A stretch of DNA of 64,000 nucleotides from Bimastos eiseni (lineage: Eukaryota; Annelida; Clitellata; Crassiclitellata; Lumbricidae). Where the stretch lies: NCBI GenBank assembly GCA_959347315.1, contig OY365806.1, positions 21,168,900 through 21,232,899 of the forward strand, given 5' to 3'. A program made the translations under genes and the position numbers. Below the pieces are notes generated by a model that was not told the DNA's origin, did not search any database, and saw nothing but the letters and a program-made list of their open reading frames with translations. Positions 1 through 13,200 of this stretch are shown piece after piece. How positions within the stretch are numbered: position 1 is the first letter of the stretch; the number at the start of each line of letters is the position of its first letter.

Positions 1-228
1 TGAATGTTATACTCATCGCTGCAGCAGCTGCAGCCCAAAGACGACGGTCCGTCGTCGGTTGAAGGTAGCTGCAGCAGGTGTCTTCAAGAGACTCCTTCCA
101 TCAGGTGTGCCTTCATTCTGCGGATGAGATGATTCCGAGAGGCCGAGTCATCTCGCATATCTGATGGGCTTTAGAAGAGGAGAAGATGCTGCTGCAACTG
201 CTGCTGCTATAGTGATATAAATGCAGAG
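1..228 (+). other. Presumed gene A 5' leader/upstream
   Basis: GC-moderate sequence with CTGCAG-rich motifs near 19-35 and 67-77. No TATA box at a usual distance can be tied to a start site. A three-codon upstream ORF (221-232) overlaps the gene A start codon if transcription begins upstream of it. Confidence 0.35.
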
Positions 229-304
229 ATGACGACCACCTCTGTCGCTTTGTTTGTCTTGCTATCTTCCTCTGTAAATTTGGCTCAACGTCATTTACAA
301 GAAG
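229..304 (+). CDS. Gene A exon 1: signal peptide
   Basis: The ATG at 229 opens 25 codons: MTTT, a hydrophobic core SVALFVLLSSSV, then a polar stretch ending at a GT donor at 305 (context GAAG/GTAGGT). This is a classic signal-peptide layout and leaves phase 1, which fits the acceptor at 5845-5846 exactly. A second donor at 309 would leave phase 2 and does not fit. The exon is assigned by phase and composition, not by similarity, so another 5' exon is possible. Confidence 0.62.
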
Positions 305-3300
305 GTAGGTGCCAGACATAAACCCTTCTCTTATCGCATGAGTCTCTTTCTGGGCATTGTTGTTGTCTCTCTCTGAGTGATCCGCAGGGTATATTTCTTC
401 TGCCTTTTCCTCTTTGCTCTTGTTCTTTCTCTTTCGCTCTCTCTCTCTCTCTTTCTTTCTCTGTCTCTCTGTCTCTCTGCCTCTATGTCTCTCTGTCTCT
501 CTGTCTGTCTCTCTGTCTCTCTCTGTGTCTCTCTGTCTGTTTGTCTCTCTCCCTCTCTCTCCCACTTCTTTCATCGTCCCATCACCTCTTGTTCACTATT
601 AACTTCTTCACTACACTTATCCCAAGTGTTTACCTGAGGATATGTGTTGCAATGCGACAAAATTAGACACTCATTTAGCGCCTTCAGATCATCATTCGGA
701 GGCGCTTCTCACAAGTCATTGCAATAGAACAGAGAGTGAATTAGTGCATCAGTATCCCGAGACTGTGAAACTCCGTAAGTGAGAGGGCACGATTGGAGAG
801 AAGTTTCCCAAATTTATTAAGAGCTGGAGATGATATATATATAGGGTTGAATCCAGAGCATTGTCAGCAACACTGAACGTGGTTGAAATCAGTCTTTGAA
901 GGTTCTGTGAAGACTGGTTAGGCAGGGTACTGAATTTATTAAAGGGGAAGAGATGCTGTGATCATAGATGGCAGAAACAATCTTATTATAGAAAGAGGTG
1001 AGCAAGATTTGTGCTAATAAAACGAAACCGGTTATGGCATTATTAGTCCGAGAGAGAAAATTGCAATCGGTAAATTTTGAGATTGAAGACAGGTTAGAAA
1101 CAGTTCCGTAGTTAGAAAGAATAAGTGACTATGTATAGTGTTTGAAAATAAGGAGGAACTTCGCTTAAATAACTTGTAGTCATAGGAGAAAATATAGACA
1201 AACAGGTATATGGTTTAAAGGTAGGATGTAGAACTAACTAGTTTAGTTCGATTTTAATTCATAGTATTATTCTGCAAGTGAACGTTGTTGCTGATGTTTT
1301 GTGAATAAATCGGTCAAAAAGAGTGAGGTACGACTCACTACAGAACTATACCGTCTGCCAACGAAGGCATAACTAGGCCAATCACCAGTTCTAAAAATGA
1401 TGGTAGCAGTCACCACCGCTTTATGACTCTATGCTGTAGTATGCCTTGGGACATTACAATGTTATTTTGATTTTATTAACATATACGAATAATTTTCTAC
1501 CATTTGTGTGTTTTTTTATAATATTGATAATGTTGATTAAAGTAGCGTGGTCAGAGCAGGAATGTGAAAGATGGGTCAGTGATGTCATTTCGTTAGAGGC
1601 GGACATTGCCTTTGCCATTCCCATTGCCTCTGAGCTGCAGACTATGCAGCCTATGACGCTAAGATGTTGGACCTGATAAGATATAATTATACTGTCTGTG
1701 GAGCCTTGAAGAACCACGCAATTATAACCGTTTTATAGGCGAACGAGCAAAATGAGAATTCGATCGTCTAGCTCCATCATATCTTGCGTGTCTATGGCTG
1801 CATGCCATATGTCGCCACCACCACCACCATAGCACGCTTCCTGCTCAGTCCTCGCCAACATTAAATCTATACGGTCTATGATAATATGAAATAATATATG
1901 ATAAAAAAATTATAATGAGCAATATATTCTGCCTGACACCTCAGATGGACTTCAAAAATATGAAGTTCAGGAATATTAGACTAGAACTGCAGCCTGTATA
2001 CATAGGCCTACATGTTCTGTTCTGCGAGTTGACTAAATATTTTAGGAAGTAGGGGACTATACAACTATATAGCCTACATCTATCAGCTGAACAAATATAT
2101 ACACCGTGGATATATATATATATACATATATACATATATATACATATATACATATATATATATATAGGATCAAATACAATTTGTCACATATATATATATA
2201 TATATATGTTATATTGTATTTGATCCAATTAAAAATGGATGGCTCCGCTTTTAACAGAATTATTCCCCCGTGAGCTACGATAAACAGATGGGTGCCAGCC
2301 GTCTGTGTCCCTTTCGGCCGGTTGGTTGGGGATCGGTCGGTCGGTCGGTCCAGCCCCCCCTCAGTTTCACTCTCCTCGTCATCGTCGTCGCTCAAGGACC
2401 AAACGAGATCATCGCTTCACTCCAATTTTAATATACGGTGACGACGACGACAAATACGTTTCCCTGCACCACACATATTAGTCCGTCGACGGGTCAACAA
2501 AAACGTTGCCAGCTGCTCTTCCATCCTCACCGCCACATATATTATGTATATACAAGGGGCATGAATATATATATATATAATATATATAAAATATATATAT
2601 TATGTATACAAGTGACATATATAATTATGTATATATGCATGACGTATGTGTTTGCTTTAAAAGCTGAATGCTTTTGTACTCAATATATGTCATTATATAG
2701 ATTCCCTGTAGCCCCTATATATCTGATATATTGTTTTATGCACAGTATGGTGTATGTAGGTCTATTTAGGTCTATATATATATATATAATATTCTATATA
2801 CATACACACGCGATCTGACAAATATTTATATAATCATGCACTTTGTCTTAGCTAGCGCTTGCGGTTTCAGAACGACGAAACCTCCACAGTCCTGTACTAT
2901 ATTATGATCAACTATATATGTGTATACATGTGGGTCTTCTTCAACTTTGTGCGGGATCTTGCATAGTAAGAAATTTAGTAGGATCTTTAGCTCATTGTGA
3001 GTGAGTGAGAGGATTTTAAAATGGCGCTTCATGCACTGGGTTTAAATGGAAAGACAGTGACTGACGATGAGCGGCTACATATCCTTGACTGATTTCGATT
3101 TTATAAGTCACGTATACAGTCTTGAACTGCGACGTTGTAACGTCTCACAATCATTGCCAGTTAGACATTCAAACGACGTGTGAAGTCCTGTGTAACGAGG
3201 CAGCAACTCTTTCTGAGAGCAATAACTGTAACCGTATCAGAGGCCTATAATAATTGCTCAGTACATTAACGACTCTGTCAAGTGCTCTAAGAGTACATCC

Positions 3301-4204
3301 GTGTCTTGATGGATGTTGTCGAAAGCAGATTCTCTCATGTCATTTCAACTTTGTCAACGCTATGGACCGTCTTGTTTGATTTCGACCCCATTATTTGCGA
3401 ACACTTCGTCGCGAACACTTAAGTCAAAGCACACAAAAAGAGTCATCAAGCGATGAAGTACTGCATTGGCATATCATGTTTAAACCAAGGCTGATGAAGT
3501 CCTGCAAAGGGTTATACATAGGGCCTATATAATCCTTGGTATATATGTATATATATATATATATTGTGGTGTATATAGGGGTCATACATTTGTCTGTTAT
3601 CCTGATTCAGTTTAGAGAATAATTTTGCCACATTTTGTTAATGGAATTACCATTGAGCTTGATTGATTTAACTCCGCCACTGTTCGTACAGTGCCAGTCC
3701 CAAACCTGGGCAAAGGGGATGGCGGCGCACACAGTGTCACTAAATTAAAACTGCTACTACAGTACTACTTAGTTGATAATGTACCACACAATGACATACA
3801 CGAGTACATACATAAATACATATGTACAAACACACATACATACATACATACATACACACATACGTACACATATACATACATACATACATGCATACATACA
3901 CACATACATACATACATACATACATACATACATACATACATACACACATACGTACAAACATACATACATACATACATACACACATACGTACATACATACA
4001 TACATACATACATACATACGTACATATATACATACATACATACACACATACATATATACATACATACATGCATACATACATACATACATACATACATACA
4101 CACATACATACATACATACATACATACACACATACGTACATACATACATACATACATACGTACATACGTACATACATACATACATACATACATACATACA
4201 TACA

Positions 4205-4238
<34 letters not shown>

Positions 4239-7200
4239 CATACATACATACACACATACATACATACATACATACATGCATACATACATACATACACACA
4301 CATACATACATACATACATACATACATGCACAAATACGTACATGCATACATACACACATAGATACATACATACATACATACACACATACGTGCATACGTA
4401 CGTACATGCATGCATACATGTTATGTTTATAAATTATGCATGCATATCACGCATGTATATATATATATATTTGTGTGTATGTATTTATTATAGCATGTGG
4501 TTAAGGCTATGGTTAGGCCTATATGTATGTGTATTGTGCATGTAGGCCTATGTCTTTATGTATATTTGAATACTCGTGTTCTCGTGTTTGCCTTTTAAAA
4601 TGGTGCTGAATGTGATGCATTGATATTACACATAGGTCATTTGTGTGATTTTGTAGCATCATAGAAAGAGCATAATTCCCCCGTTACCAATACAGAACTA
4701 TACTTAATTAAACTGCTACAAGAGTAAAACTATTAGATACCGATGTCTAAACGAAAGTTTTCTTATTCAGCGGCAAATGCACGGTTTCGATAGATCTTCT
4801 AAACCCCAATTTCGGTTAAGGAACCGAAACAAATATTTGACTCATAACTCATTTTAATTGGACCCTTAGTTCTCACCGATTAACTTTCAATCTAAAGACA
4901 ATCATCTATGGCATAACTGTCGTATATAGATGATTAGAAACTGATTCGCATTGCCTGGCCAATTCAATAGATTGTCATTAGGTCGTTTCACGCCGTATTG
5001 CCATCAGCAGTCTCATTCCTGTGTATGCAAATAGATAGCAAGTGTTCTATAATAGCCAAGTCATTCTCCTGCATTGGGTGTCTCCTACGTAGGCCAAAAC
5101 AGTAGACCTATTTCAGTTATGAGTATGTGCTGCAAATAAAAACCAATCTACTAATGAGAAAGTAGCAGTAGCGGCATAAATTATCTTAGCAAATGTAATC
5201 TTAAAAATCCATTGGATAAACATAAAAAGAACCGATTTGGGGGGCACATGGGCACTGAGCACTAAAACTGGGGGAGGGGGCTTTACCCTCCAGTTTTGAA
5301 AGGCCCCAATAGTAAGCCTAATAATAATGATAAATCTATAATAGTTGTCAATTCAGACCAGTACACTCTATGTTAACTGTTTTTAGACAACCAAACCTAT
5401 CCATAAATGCAATTTGGTCGTTTATCACCACTTTGGGTAAGGATGGCTTATACATAAAAACATCCTTGTGGATTGCAGCTATGAGACCACTTATATTTAA
5501 AAAGAAGTAACATTGTCTATAATAGGTCCATTAGCAACGTTCATTCTTAAGTCTCACCGTTTCAAGAACTCTTACCCAGACCTTTTTCTTGATGTTCCTC
5601 TTGTCGATCCTCGACCAAAGCGACACCCTTCTTAACAGTTACTCTGCCTGCCTGCTGACCTCCTGGTACCGAAGTCTGACCTCCTATGAACTACCCTTTG
5701 GACAACCCTTTCGATTTGACGCAGCGTCGTGAATGAGCTGGTGCCCTGCGCTAGGCTTTTAAGTGACGCTTTAGAAATTTGGAGATTACGATTACGTTAT
5801 TATTGGTTGTACGGTTTTTGATGCTGAGGGTCTGAATGGATTTTAGATCGACTGCAGGAGTTCTGCCAATGGGAATTGTTCAACGTCTCTTGCCGAACGA
5901 ACGAATTCATCCTGATAACATCAGCCCGCTACGGTCGAATGAAGGTGGGACGGTGCGTTCCGGTCGACTACTTCGTCGGCTGTTCCGTTGACGTTCAGGA
6001 CCAGATGGAGACCCTGTGCTCCGGTCGAAAGCACTGCACGGTCACCATCTCCAACCGAGACCTGTTCCGCGTCCAGCCATGCAGAAAGGATTTAGTGGCC
6101 TACCTGGAAGCCGGATATCGATGCGTGCCAGGTCGGTATTAACGCCTCGCCGATTCCCCGATCGCCCGATCACTGCATCGGAGACCACCCATCCGTCTAC
6201 TAGTCGCTCGGCCAGCGATGCCCCCCAATCGATAACATCGGAGGCAGAGGCAGAGGCAGAGGCAGAGGCAGAGGCAGAGGCAGAGGCAGAGGCAGAGGCA
6301 GAGGCAGAGGCAGAGGCAGAGGTAGAGGCAGAGGCAGAGCCAGAGGCAGAGGAAGAGGCAGGGGCAGAGGCAGCGGCCAACCGACCGACCATTAGACCGC
6401 CCGACCGATCGACCGACCGACCGACGCCTCACTGGCATCCGTCAAATACCGCTTTCGAATCGTTTTTCCCACGCACGATGAACTTATTTGGCGACAATTT
6501 ATCTAGCGCCAGGTGCCTGAGACTTATTGTGTTACACTCCGATGCATGCAGCAGAGGATTCTTTCATTCAAAGTGCTTCGTCAATGAACCGAGTGACCTC
6601 GACTCCTGCCTCATATTTTCCGGCCACTTATATTCGCTGCCTATTATGCAGTAACTATTTATGTTCTTAGAAAATGTGGGCCTAGTCTAATAGCCATCCA
6701 TACATCTTGTTAATATCGCACGCATCAATTCCTCGCAGAGATGCTGCCATCGAACATCGTAGCTTAGTGCTGCAGTTTAGCCAAACTATAGATCTATGCG
6801 CTATAATATAATCACAAAATGAAGCATTATGGTTCCTATGAATGGTAAATTGGTAATGTAAAAGCAACTGTTTCAGAATATGTCTTAGCGGCAACACGTG
6901 AAGTGCATTGCCAAAATTGAACAAAAGCCATTTTCCGGATCGTTAATACTTTGCAAACATTATCTTCGCCATACCGACATTTAATCTTGACTTTTATCAC
7001 GTGTTAACGGCAGCTCTGATGGTGTAATTTTTCTTGGTGTGGATTTGTTTCATATCAAAACATGCGCTTGAACCTTTAATAAGCCGAATATACGGTCAAC
7101 ATTATTGGTTGAGCATTAGTCCAATATCGAGCCATGTGTAATTTCCTCTGCTGACGGTCAATCGATATGTCGATTACCTCTTATATATATATCAGAGGTA

Positions 7201-10200
7201 ATCGGTTCATGACCTAAATACAGTCAGAAATAATCGTGACTCTATATGAATTTTAAGCTTTTGGAACAGCATGGACAAAGTGGGAATTCAACGCATAAGG
7301 TTGTCAACTATAGAGGAGGCAATCCTTCAATAATTGCAACTTTGTCAATGGAAAGACAGAGATGAGATTGAAGGACGAATTTATAGTATTATATCGAAAC
7401 TCCCAGAGAGTCTCGTCTGCAGAGGCGCTCATAGACTTGGTCGACTCGTCTAATGTCTCGTACTATAGTCAGTCAAGTGTGAAGATGCGAAGATCGCTCC
7501 AGAGAAAACGCTTTGACGCAGATGTTCCTAGCTTCAGCTGCTCAAGCATTTGCGAGGTTGTGAACAATCGCAAAGCTCAAAGAACGTGCGTTATTTTACA
7601 CTACATGCGAGACCCTTTTGTGAGTGGTTTAATTAGGTAGGGGTTTAATTAGTTTTCTGCAACTTCTTCCAGCATTTATGGCCTTGAGTGTCATTTGTCC
7701 ACCGAAGCGTAGATCGCTCCCAGCAGTTAAGAAACTCTGAAAAGCCTGCAACGAAATGAATATTACTAGAGTCTGCTTCGTCTGTAGAACGAACGCCTTT
7801 TAGTTGAATTGCTGCACTTTGAGAGCAGTTAAAGGTGTTTTTCGCTGATATTCCCTCGTTGAATCGTTGTCCAGAGAATGGTCTACGAAGGAGCCTCCTC
7901 CTTCTTCTTCTTCTTCCGATTAATATCGACGAACATTCATGATGAAAAAGCGTTAACTGCTCCAGTCTTTTCTTCTCTATTTGCCATTGATTCCTCGTCG
8001 CATGATTTTTTTCCATCGCTTCTATGTTCTCGTCATGTACAAACGAGGCTTTGCAGCGGCCGCGGCGGCACAGTCAGTCATAAGTTGTCGTCTAGCGGCG
8101 GAGAGAGATGGTACTAGAGAGACCACTAGGAGTGGATCGGTGGATGGACGAAGGGAGAACTTTCATCGGGGTCTGGAGAAAGGTCGAATGCCTTCATCGT
8201 CGATGGACTGAATGCGTCTTTTCAGGTCGCTTCTGATGAATGAACCTTTTACTGTCGTCTATGAGTGTCGTGTCGCTATCTGAATTGGACCAAGGAAGCC
8301 GACCGGTAAATGCGACCAAAGAGACGATTGCATGGCATGAAGTCAGGTTATCTGACCGATCAGTGTTGCTGCTGCATTATAAGATAATTTTTTTCAGCAA
8401 TACTCCCAATCTGTGCGTACTTTAGATGTGTTGGTACTCACCTTTGGATTCATAGGTTCAGAGCTAAATCCAGTTGACGAGCCATTTTCCCATAGATTTG
8501 GTGGAAGTCCTTGTTGTTTTGTAGCTTTTGTCCTAGTTACTTACCTTCGTCTTCAGTCGTCTAATTTAAATTCTTACCCGACCTGAGATTTAGGATTCGG
8601 TCAGAATTAATCGGTTACAATTATCTTTCTGTTACTCGTGCAAACTGTCATTTCCGTTTTATTGCATCTCATGCAGTTTCTTCCTTGTAATTAGTTCCGG
8701 AGTGTCGACATCTCGTATGCAATGACCGTCGAATTCTTCATGTGTGCACGAATAGAGGGAAAAATAGAGGGATGTAGGCAGAGAAGGAGAGAGACAACGA
8801 GGGAGGCAGAGAGGATGACAGAGAGGGATGTAGGCAGAGAAGGAGAGAGACAACGAGGGAGGCAGGGAGGATGACAGAGAGGGATGTAGGCAGAGAGGGA
8901 ACGAGGACAAGAGGAATCAGAGAGGGAATAAGGCATGCTAGGCATAGAGGGAGGCAGAGAAGAAAGCAGAGAGGGTGGAAGAGAAGGTGTGAGGAAGTAA
9001 TGGGGAGGGAAGAAAGGGAAACAGGCAGAGAAGGATGCAGGGAAGAAAGAAAGCAACCAAGAAGACAGGTATATACAGACAGGAAGATAGGGAGACAGTG
9101 AGGTTGAGAGGCAGTAACAATTGTACGTATTAGATGGAGAACAGAATAAAAATTGTAAGATGGAGAGATGTAGGAAAGGATGGATTGACAGAGTAAGAGA
9201 GGGAAAGAAGGACAGGAAGGCCAAGCGTAATCAGAGGACATCTCATGCATACTTCGCCACTGACACACATCACCTCAGCTAAAACAACCTAAGACCAATA
9301 TAAGGTGAGGTAATGTCGATGGCATTGCAGCGACCGTTACATTCACCCACCAGACGTCGTTACTCGCACACTCGATGCTACTTACAGCTACTGCAAAATG
9401 GTTTTTACCTTTGATCATACCTTTCTCTCCCTCCCCACACCCTCTCCTTCCGCTACTACATGCACATGCACTGCGATCATCTCTCAAGGATTATAATCAA
9501 AAGCCAGCACTTCAAAAACCGAAGGATATAAGACCGGACGGATGCCGCTGCTATACTCCAGCGCCGTTCACTCACTCTGTTTCGCCTTCTTCATCTCCTT
9601 CCTACACATTCCTCTTTTTCAGTTCATCCTTATTCTCATTCACCCTTCTTCCTCATAGTTGTCTCCCTCTCATTATCTATCATGCCTTTTTCGTCTTGAT
9701 TGACCTCATTTTTTCTTTCGCTCTCTTTCCGTTTCTTCCTTATCAATATCCTTCATTGTTTTCCTTCTCAAACTCTCTTCAATCTCGTTCGATCCTTTTT
9801 CATACCTTTTTCTAGAAACTTCTTCCATCTTGGCCTCAATTCTTCATCTCACATTCTCATTATCTGTCATTCGTTTTACTTGGCATCTTCACCTCAATGC
9901 TTGGTCTTCTTTTACCTACCCTCATTTTTAATCTCTATCGTTCTCTGTCTTTCTCTGCCTTTTCTCATTCCTCTGCTTTTCTTTCACTCCTTTCTTTTCT
10001 TTCTTCTCATTCTAGAAGACGTTGCTTATTATTCGCTATTCGTTTATGTGCTTCTCATTTGCAAAGTTCTTCTATTTGAAAACAGTTAACTAGAAAATCG
10101 ATCACATAGGATGGAGTTTGCGATTGATGCGAGGTCAGTTTCGGGAGCTTAATTCTGTGTAGTTTATTTTGTGTATGATCGATGTATCGTATTGGCATTT

Positions 10201-13200
10201 TTATGGGATTGCAGCACATGCAGGTCTGCTACATTAATACTGTAGACTATCACTCTATTATTAAACGGACGATTTGGATATCGTCCGTTTAATAATAGAG
10301 TGATAGTCTACAGTATTAATGCAGCAGACCTTTAGATCTCATTTCAGAGCAGTTATCCATCACGCATCATAGTTATAGGTTGAAGAAGGTGAATCTGTAA
10401 TTTCAATATGTTTTACGAATGAAACTGATAAAACTAGCGGAAGCTTCACGCCAGCGAAAAATGAAATACTCGCATTTACTGCAAAATATATGCAGCTCAC
10501 TATAGTTTCCTCATATCACATCGACACATTTTCTCTCAATCGGTAACTATCGTTGGTAGACATAATGGGTGGACAAGATGGCATGATTACTGATTCTGGC
10601 TTATCAATGTCACCTGGATCAAAGTCGTCATCGACATTTGAGTCTGAATAATCTGCGTGATGATTAGATCTGACTCAGGTATTATCTTCAGACAGAAGTC
10701 GGATCAATGTCATCATCATCACCGAATTCGGATAGTAATAAGTCGTCAGTCTTGCTGTTCGATGTGTCGTTGCTGCCTGAGAAAATGATTTAGCTGACAC
10801 CTTTGCTGGTGGTTTGCAAGAGATGCAACGCTATATCGACGCCACTGAGAATCAAATGACGACGAATTAGCATGTATACCCTATTATTTGCTTTGACTGT
10901 GTCGCTAATCAAGTCTTCAGGTTCTTTCTCCAACTATATATCTTCCTCTCTTATTTTCTTTCGTCCGTCAGACATGAACCGACGATGAGGTTTTTACAAA
11001 ATTTCTCCACTTTCCTCTGTCCATGATAATTGTGTCCATTGCCGTTCTCATATCCATGTCTCTTTCCCGGAGGTTCTGTTTCACATTGTCCATTTTCCAA
11101 CTATTTGTTAGGTGGTAACTGGTGATTGATACGGATTAGCAACAAGTGTTCCAGTGCTGTAAAAGTGTAGTGTAGTGTAACTCATATATATTATGAGAAA
11201 AGAAAAATCCTTAGATTCGACGGCATTGAAACGATGAGGAAACGAAACCGTCGTTAACTCCCATCGCCATTATTATGTCAACCATCGCCATTATTATGTC
11301 AACCATTGCCATTATTATGTCAACCATTGCCATGTAAGCCAGAATGCAAGTATTGACAGTTCACAACGACAGAATCAAGGAATGCACCGAGAGACATAGA
11401 GGACGAGTTCATAATCATAAAATCGGTGCGCTGTGCGCTTTCATGATTTGCTCACAGCTAGGTGTGAGTGCGCAGAGAAATGATCGGCCGAACTTTACAG
11501 TATCTAAATGGTATGCAAGTAAGTTGAGGTGATAGTTGATACCGGTAAACTTAGGAATCGGTTGGGATCGGAAGGCAACGAAACATTAAATGTTCAGATG
11601 CCTTCCGATCCCAATTCAGATTCGAGTACTTTAATTTACTTACCTATTTACAGCTTCAGAAATTTTATGATGCTGTAAGTAAGTAAGTAAGTAAATTAAA
11701 GTACTGGCAATTGGGGAAATGAAATGATGAGTGATCGATAATTAACCGATCCACCAGACCTCTGCTATAGGCGATCGACCCATCAGGAGAGCGAGCGATC
11801 GATCGCCTTAATTAAAAGAAGGTCTTCATAACGAACCTCATCCTCTTTGCTTCTGAGTCTGAAGTTGCTCCGACTCTTAAGGAGCAGATGCATTTGACTT
11901 GAAAATAGTTAGAAACAGGTCAAGCTGTCTAGATTAACACTGAGATTTAAAAAGGCGTTATATAAATGATCAACACGACATGCATCCACACCTGTGATCT
12001 TCTAACTCTCTGTCAGTTGTAGAGTTCCGTACATCTGACTGTCACAGAGTATTTCAATTTTATTCATTCAATATTCATGACAGGGATTAACGTAGCGACC
12101 CTTCAAGGTTACTAAACAGAAACGCTCCAGACCATATTACCTCGGCTAAATATTTAGTTCTGCGTGCGTGTGTTTACGTGTAGGCCATTTTAAGTGGTGA
12201 ACGCTTTTAATATAGACTTACACCCTGAGCATTTATAGCCTACATGAACTATAGCGTAGATTAACAATTGATGACGTCTCTATGAACGTACACGAACTTC
12301 TGGATCATATGACTGATAATGAAGATGCCCGTATATATCAAACCAATTCGGTTTATTTTAATTAGAGTTTCGTCTATTCGCTTCTCATTTATACGGGTTT
12401 GATGTATGTACGCTGGTCCTTAATCATTTATACGGGTTTGATGTATGGACGCTGGTCCTTAATCATTTATACGGGTTTGATGTATGGACGCTGGTCCTTA
12501 ATCATTTATACGGGTTTGATGTATGGACGCTGGTCCTTAATCATTTATACGGGTTTGATGTATGGACGTTGGTCCTTAATCATTTATACGGGTTTGATGT
12601 ATGGACGCTGGTCCTTAATCATTCATACGGGTTTGATGTCTGGACGCTGGTCCTTAATCATTTATACGGGTTAGATGTATGGACGCTGGTCCTTAATCAT
12701 TTATACGGGTTTGATGTCTGGACGCTGGTCCTTAATCATTTATACGGGTTTGATGCATGGACGCTGGTCCTTAATCATTTATACGGGTTTGATGTCTGGA
12801 CGCTGGTCCTTAATCATTTATACGGGTTTGATGTATGGACGTTGGTCCTTAATCATTTAAACGGGTTTGATGTATGGACGCTGGTCCTTAATCATTTATA
12901 CGGGTTTGATGTATGGACGTTGGTCCTTAATCATTTATACGGGTTTGATGTATGGACGCTGGTCCTTAATCATTCATACGGGTTTGATGTATGGACGCTG
13001 GTCCTTAATCATTTATACGGGTTTGATGTATGGACGCTGGTCCTTAATCATTTATACGGGTTTGATGTCTGGACGCTGGTCCTTAATCATTTATACGGGT
13101 TTGATGCATGGACGCTGGTCCTTAATCATTTATACGGGTTTGATGCATGGACGCTGGTCCTTAATCATTTATACGGGTTTGATGCATGGACGTTGGTCCT

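Larger units (their letters stand above)
305..5846 (+). other. Gene A intron 1
   Basis: Holds a CT-rich block (about 424-575), AT-rich tracts with TATATA runs (2100-2220, 2560-2820, 3540-3565), the CATA array at 3826-4420, a G-rich patch (5237-5281) and a repeat-like stretch at 5570-5840. Short open frames here show no recognisable domain. Confidence 0.6.

Noticed and set aside
113..574. 153-codon Arg/Glu-rich - strand frame
   Set aside because: Antisense of a CT-rich simple repeat.
3691..4545. Five open frames of 179-284 codons rich in HTYI or CMYV
   Set aside because: Artefacts of the CATA tetranucleotide array.
6016..6654. 212-codon + frame with Glu-Ala repeats
   Set aside because: Out-of-frame shadow of the lectin exon joined to the GAGGCA repeat across its splice donor.
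7362..8016. 92-codon + and 123-codon - frames
   Set aside because: Mixed composition, but no domain, splice logic or similarity I can name; left unannotated.
8691..9268. Ser/Leu/Pro-rich - strand frames
   Set aside because: Caused by the GA-rich tandem repeat.
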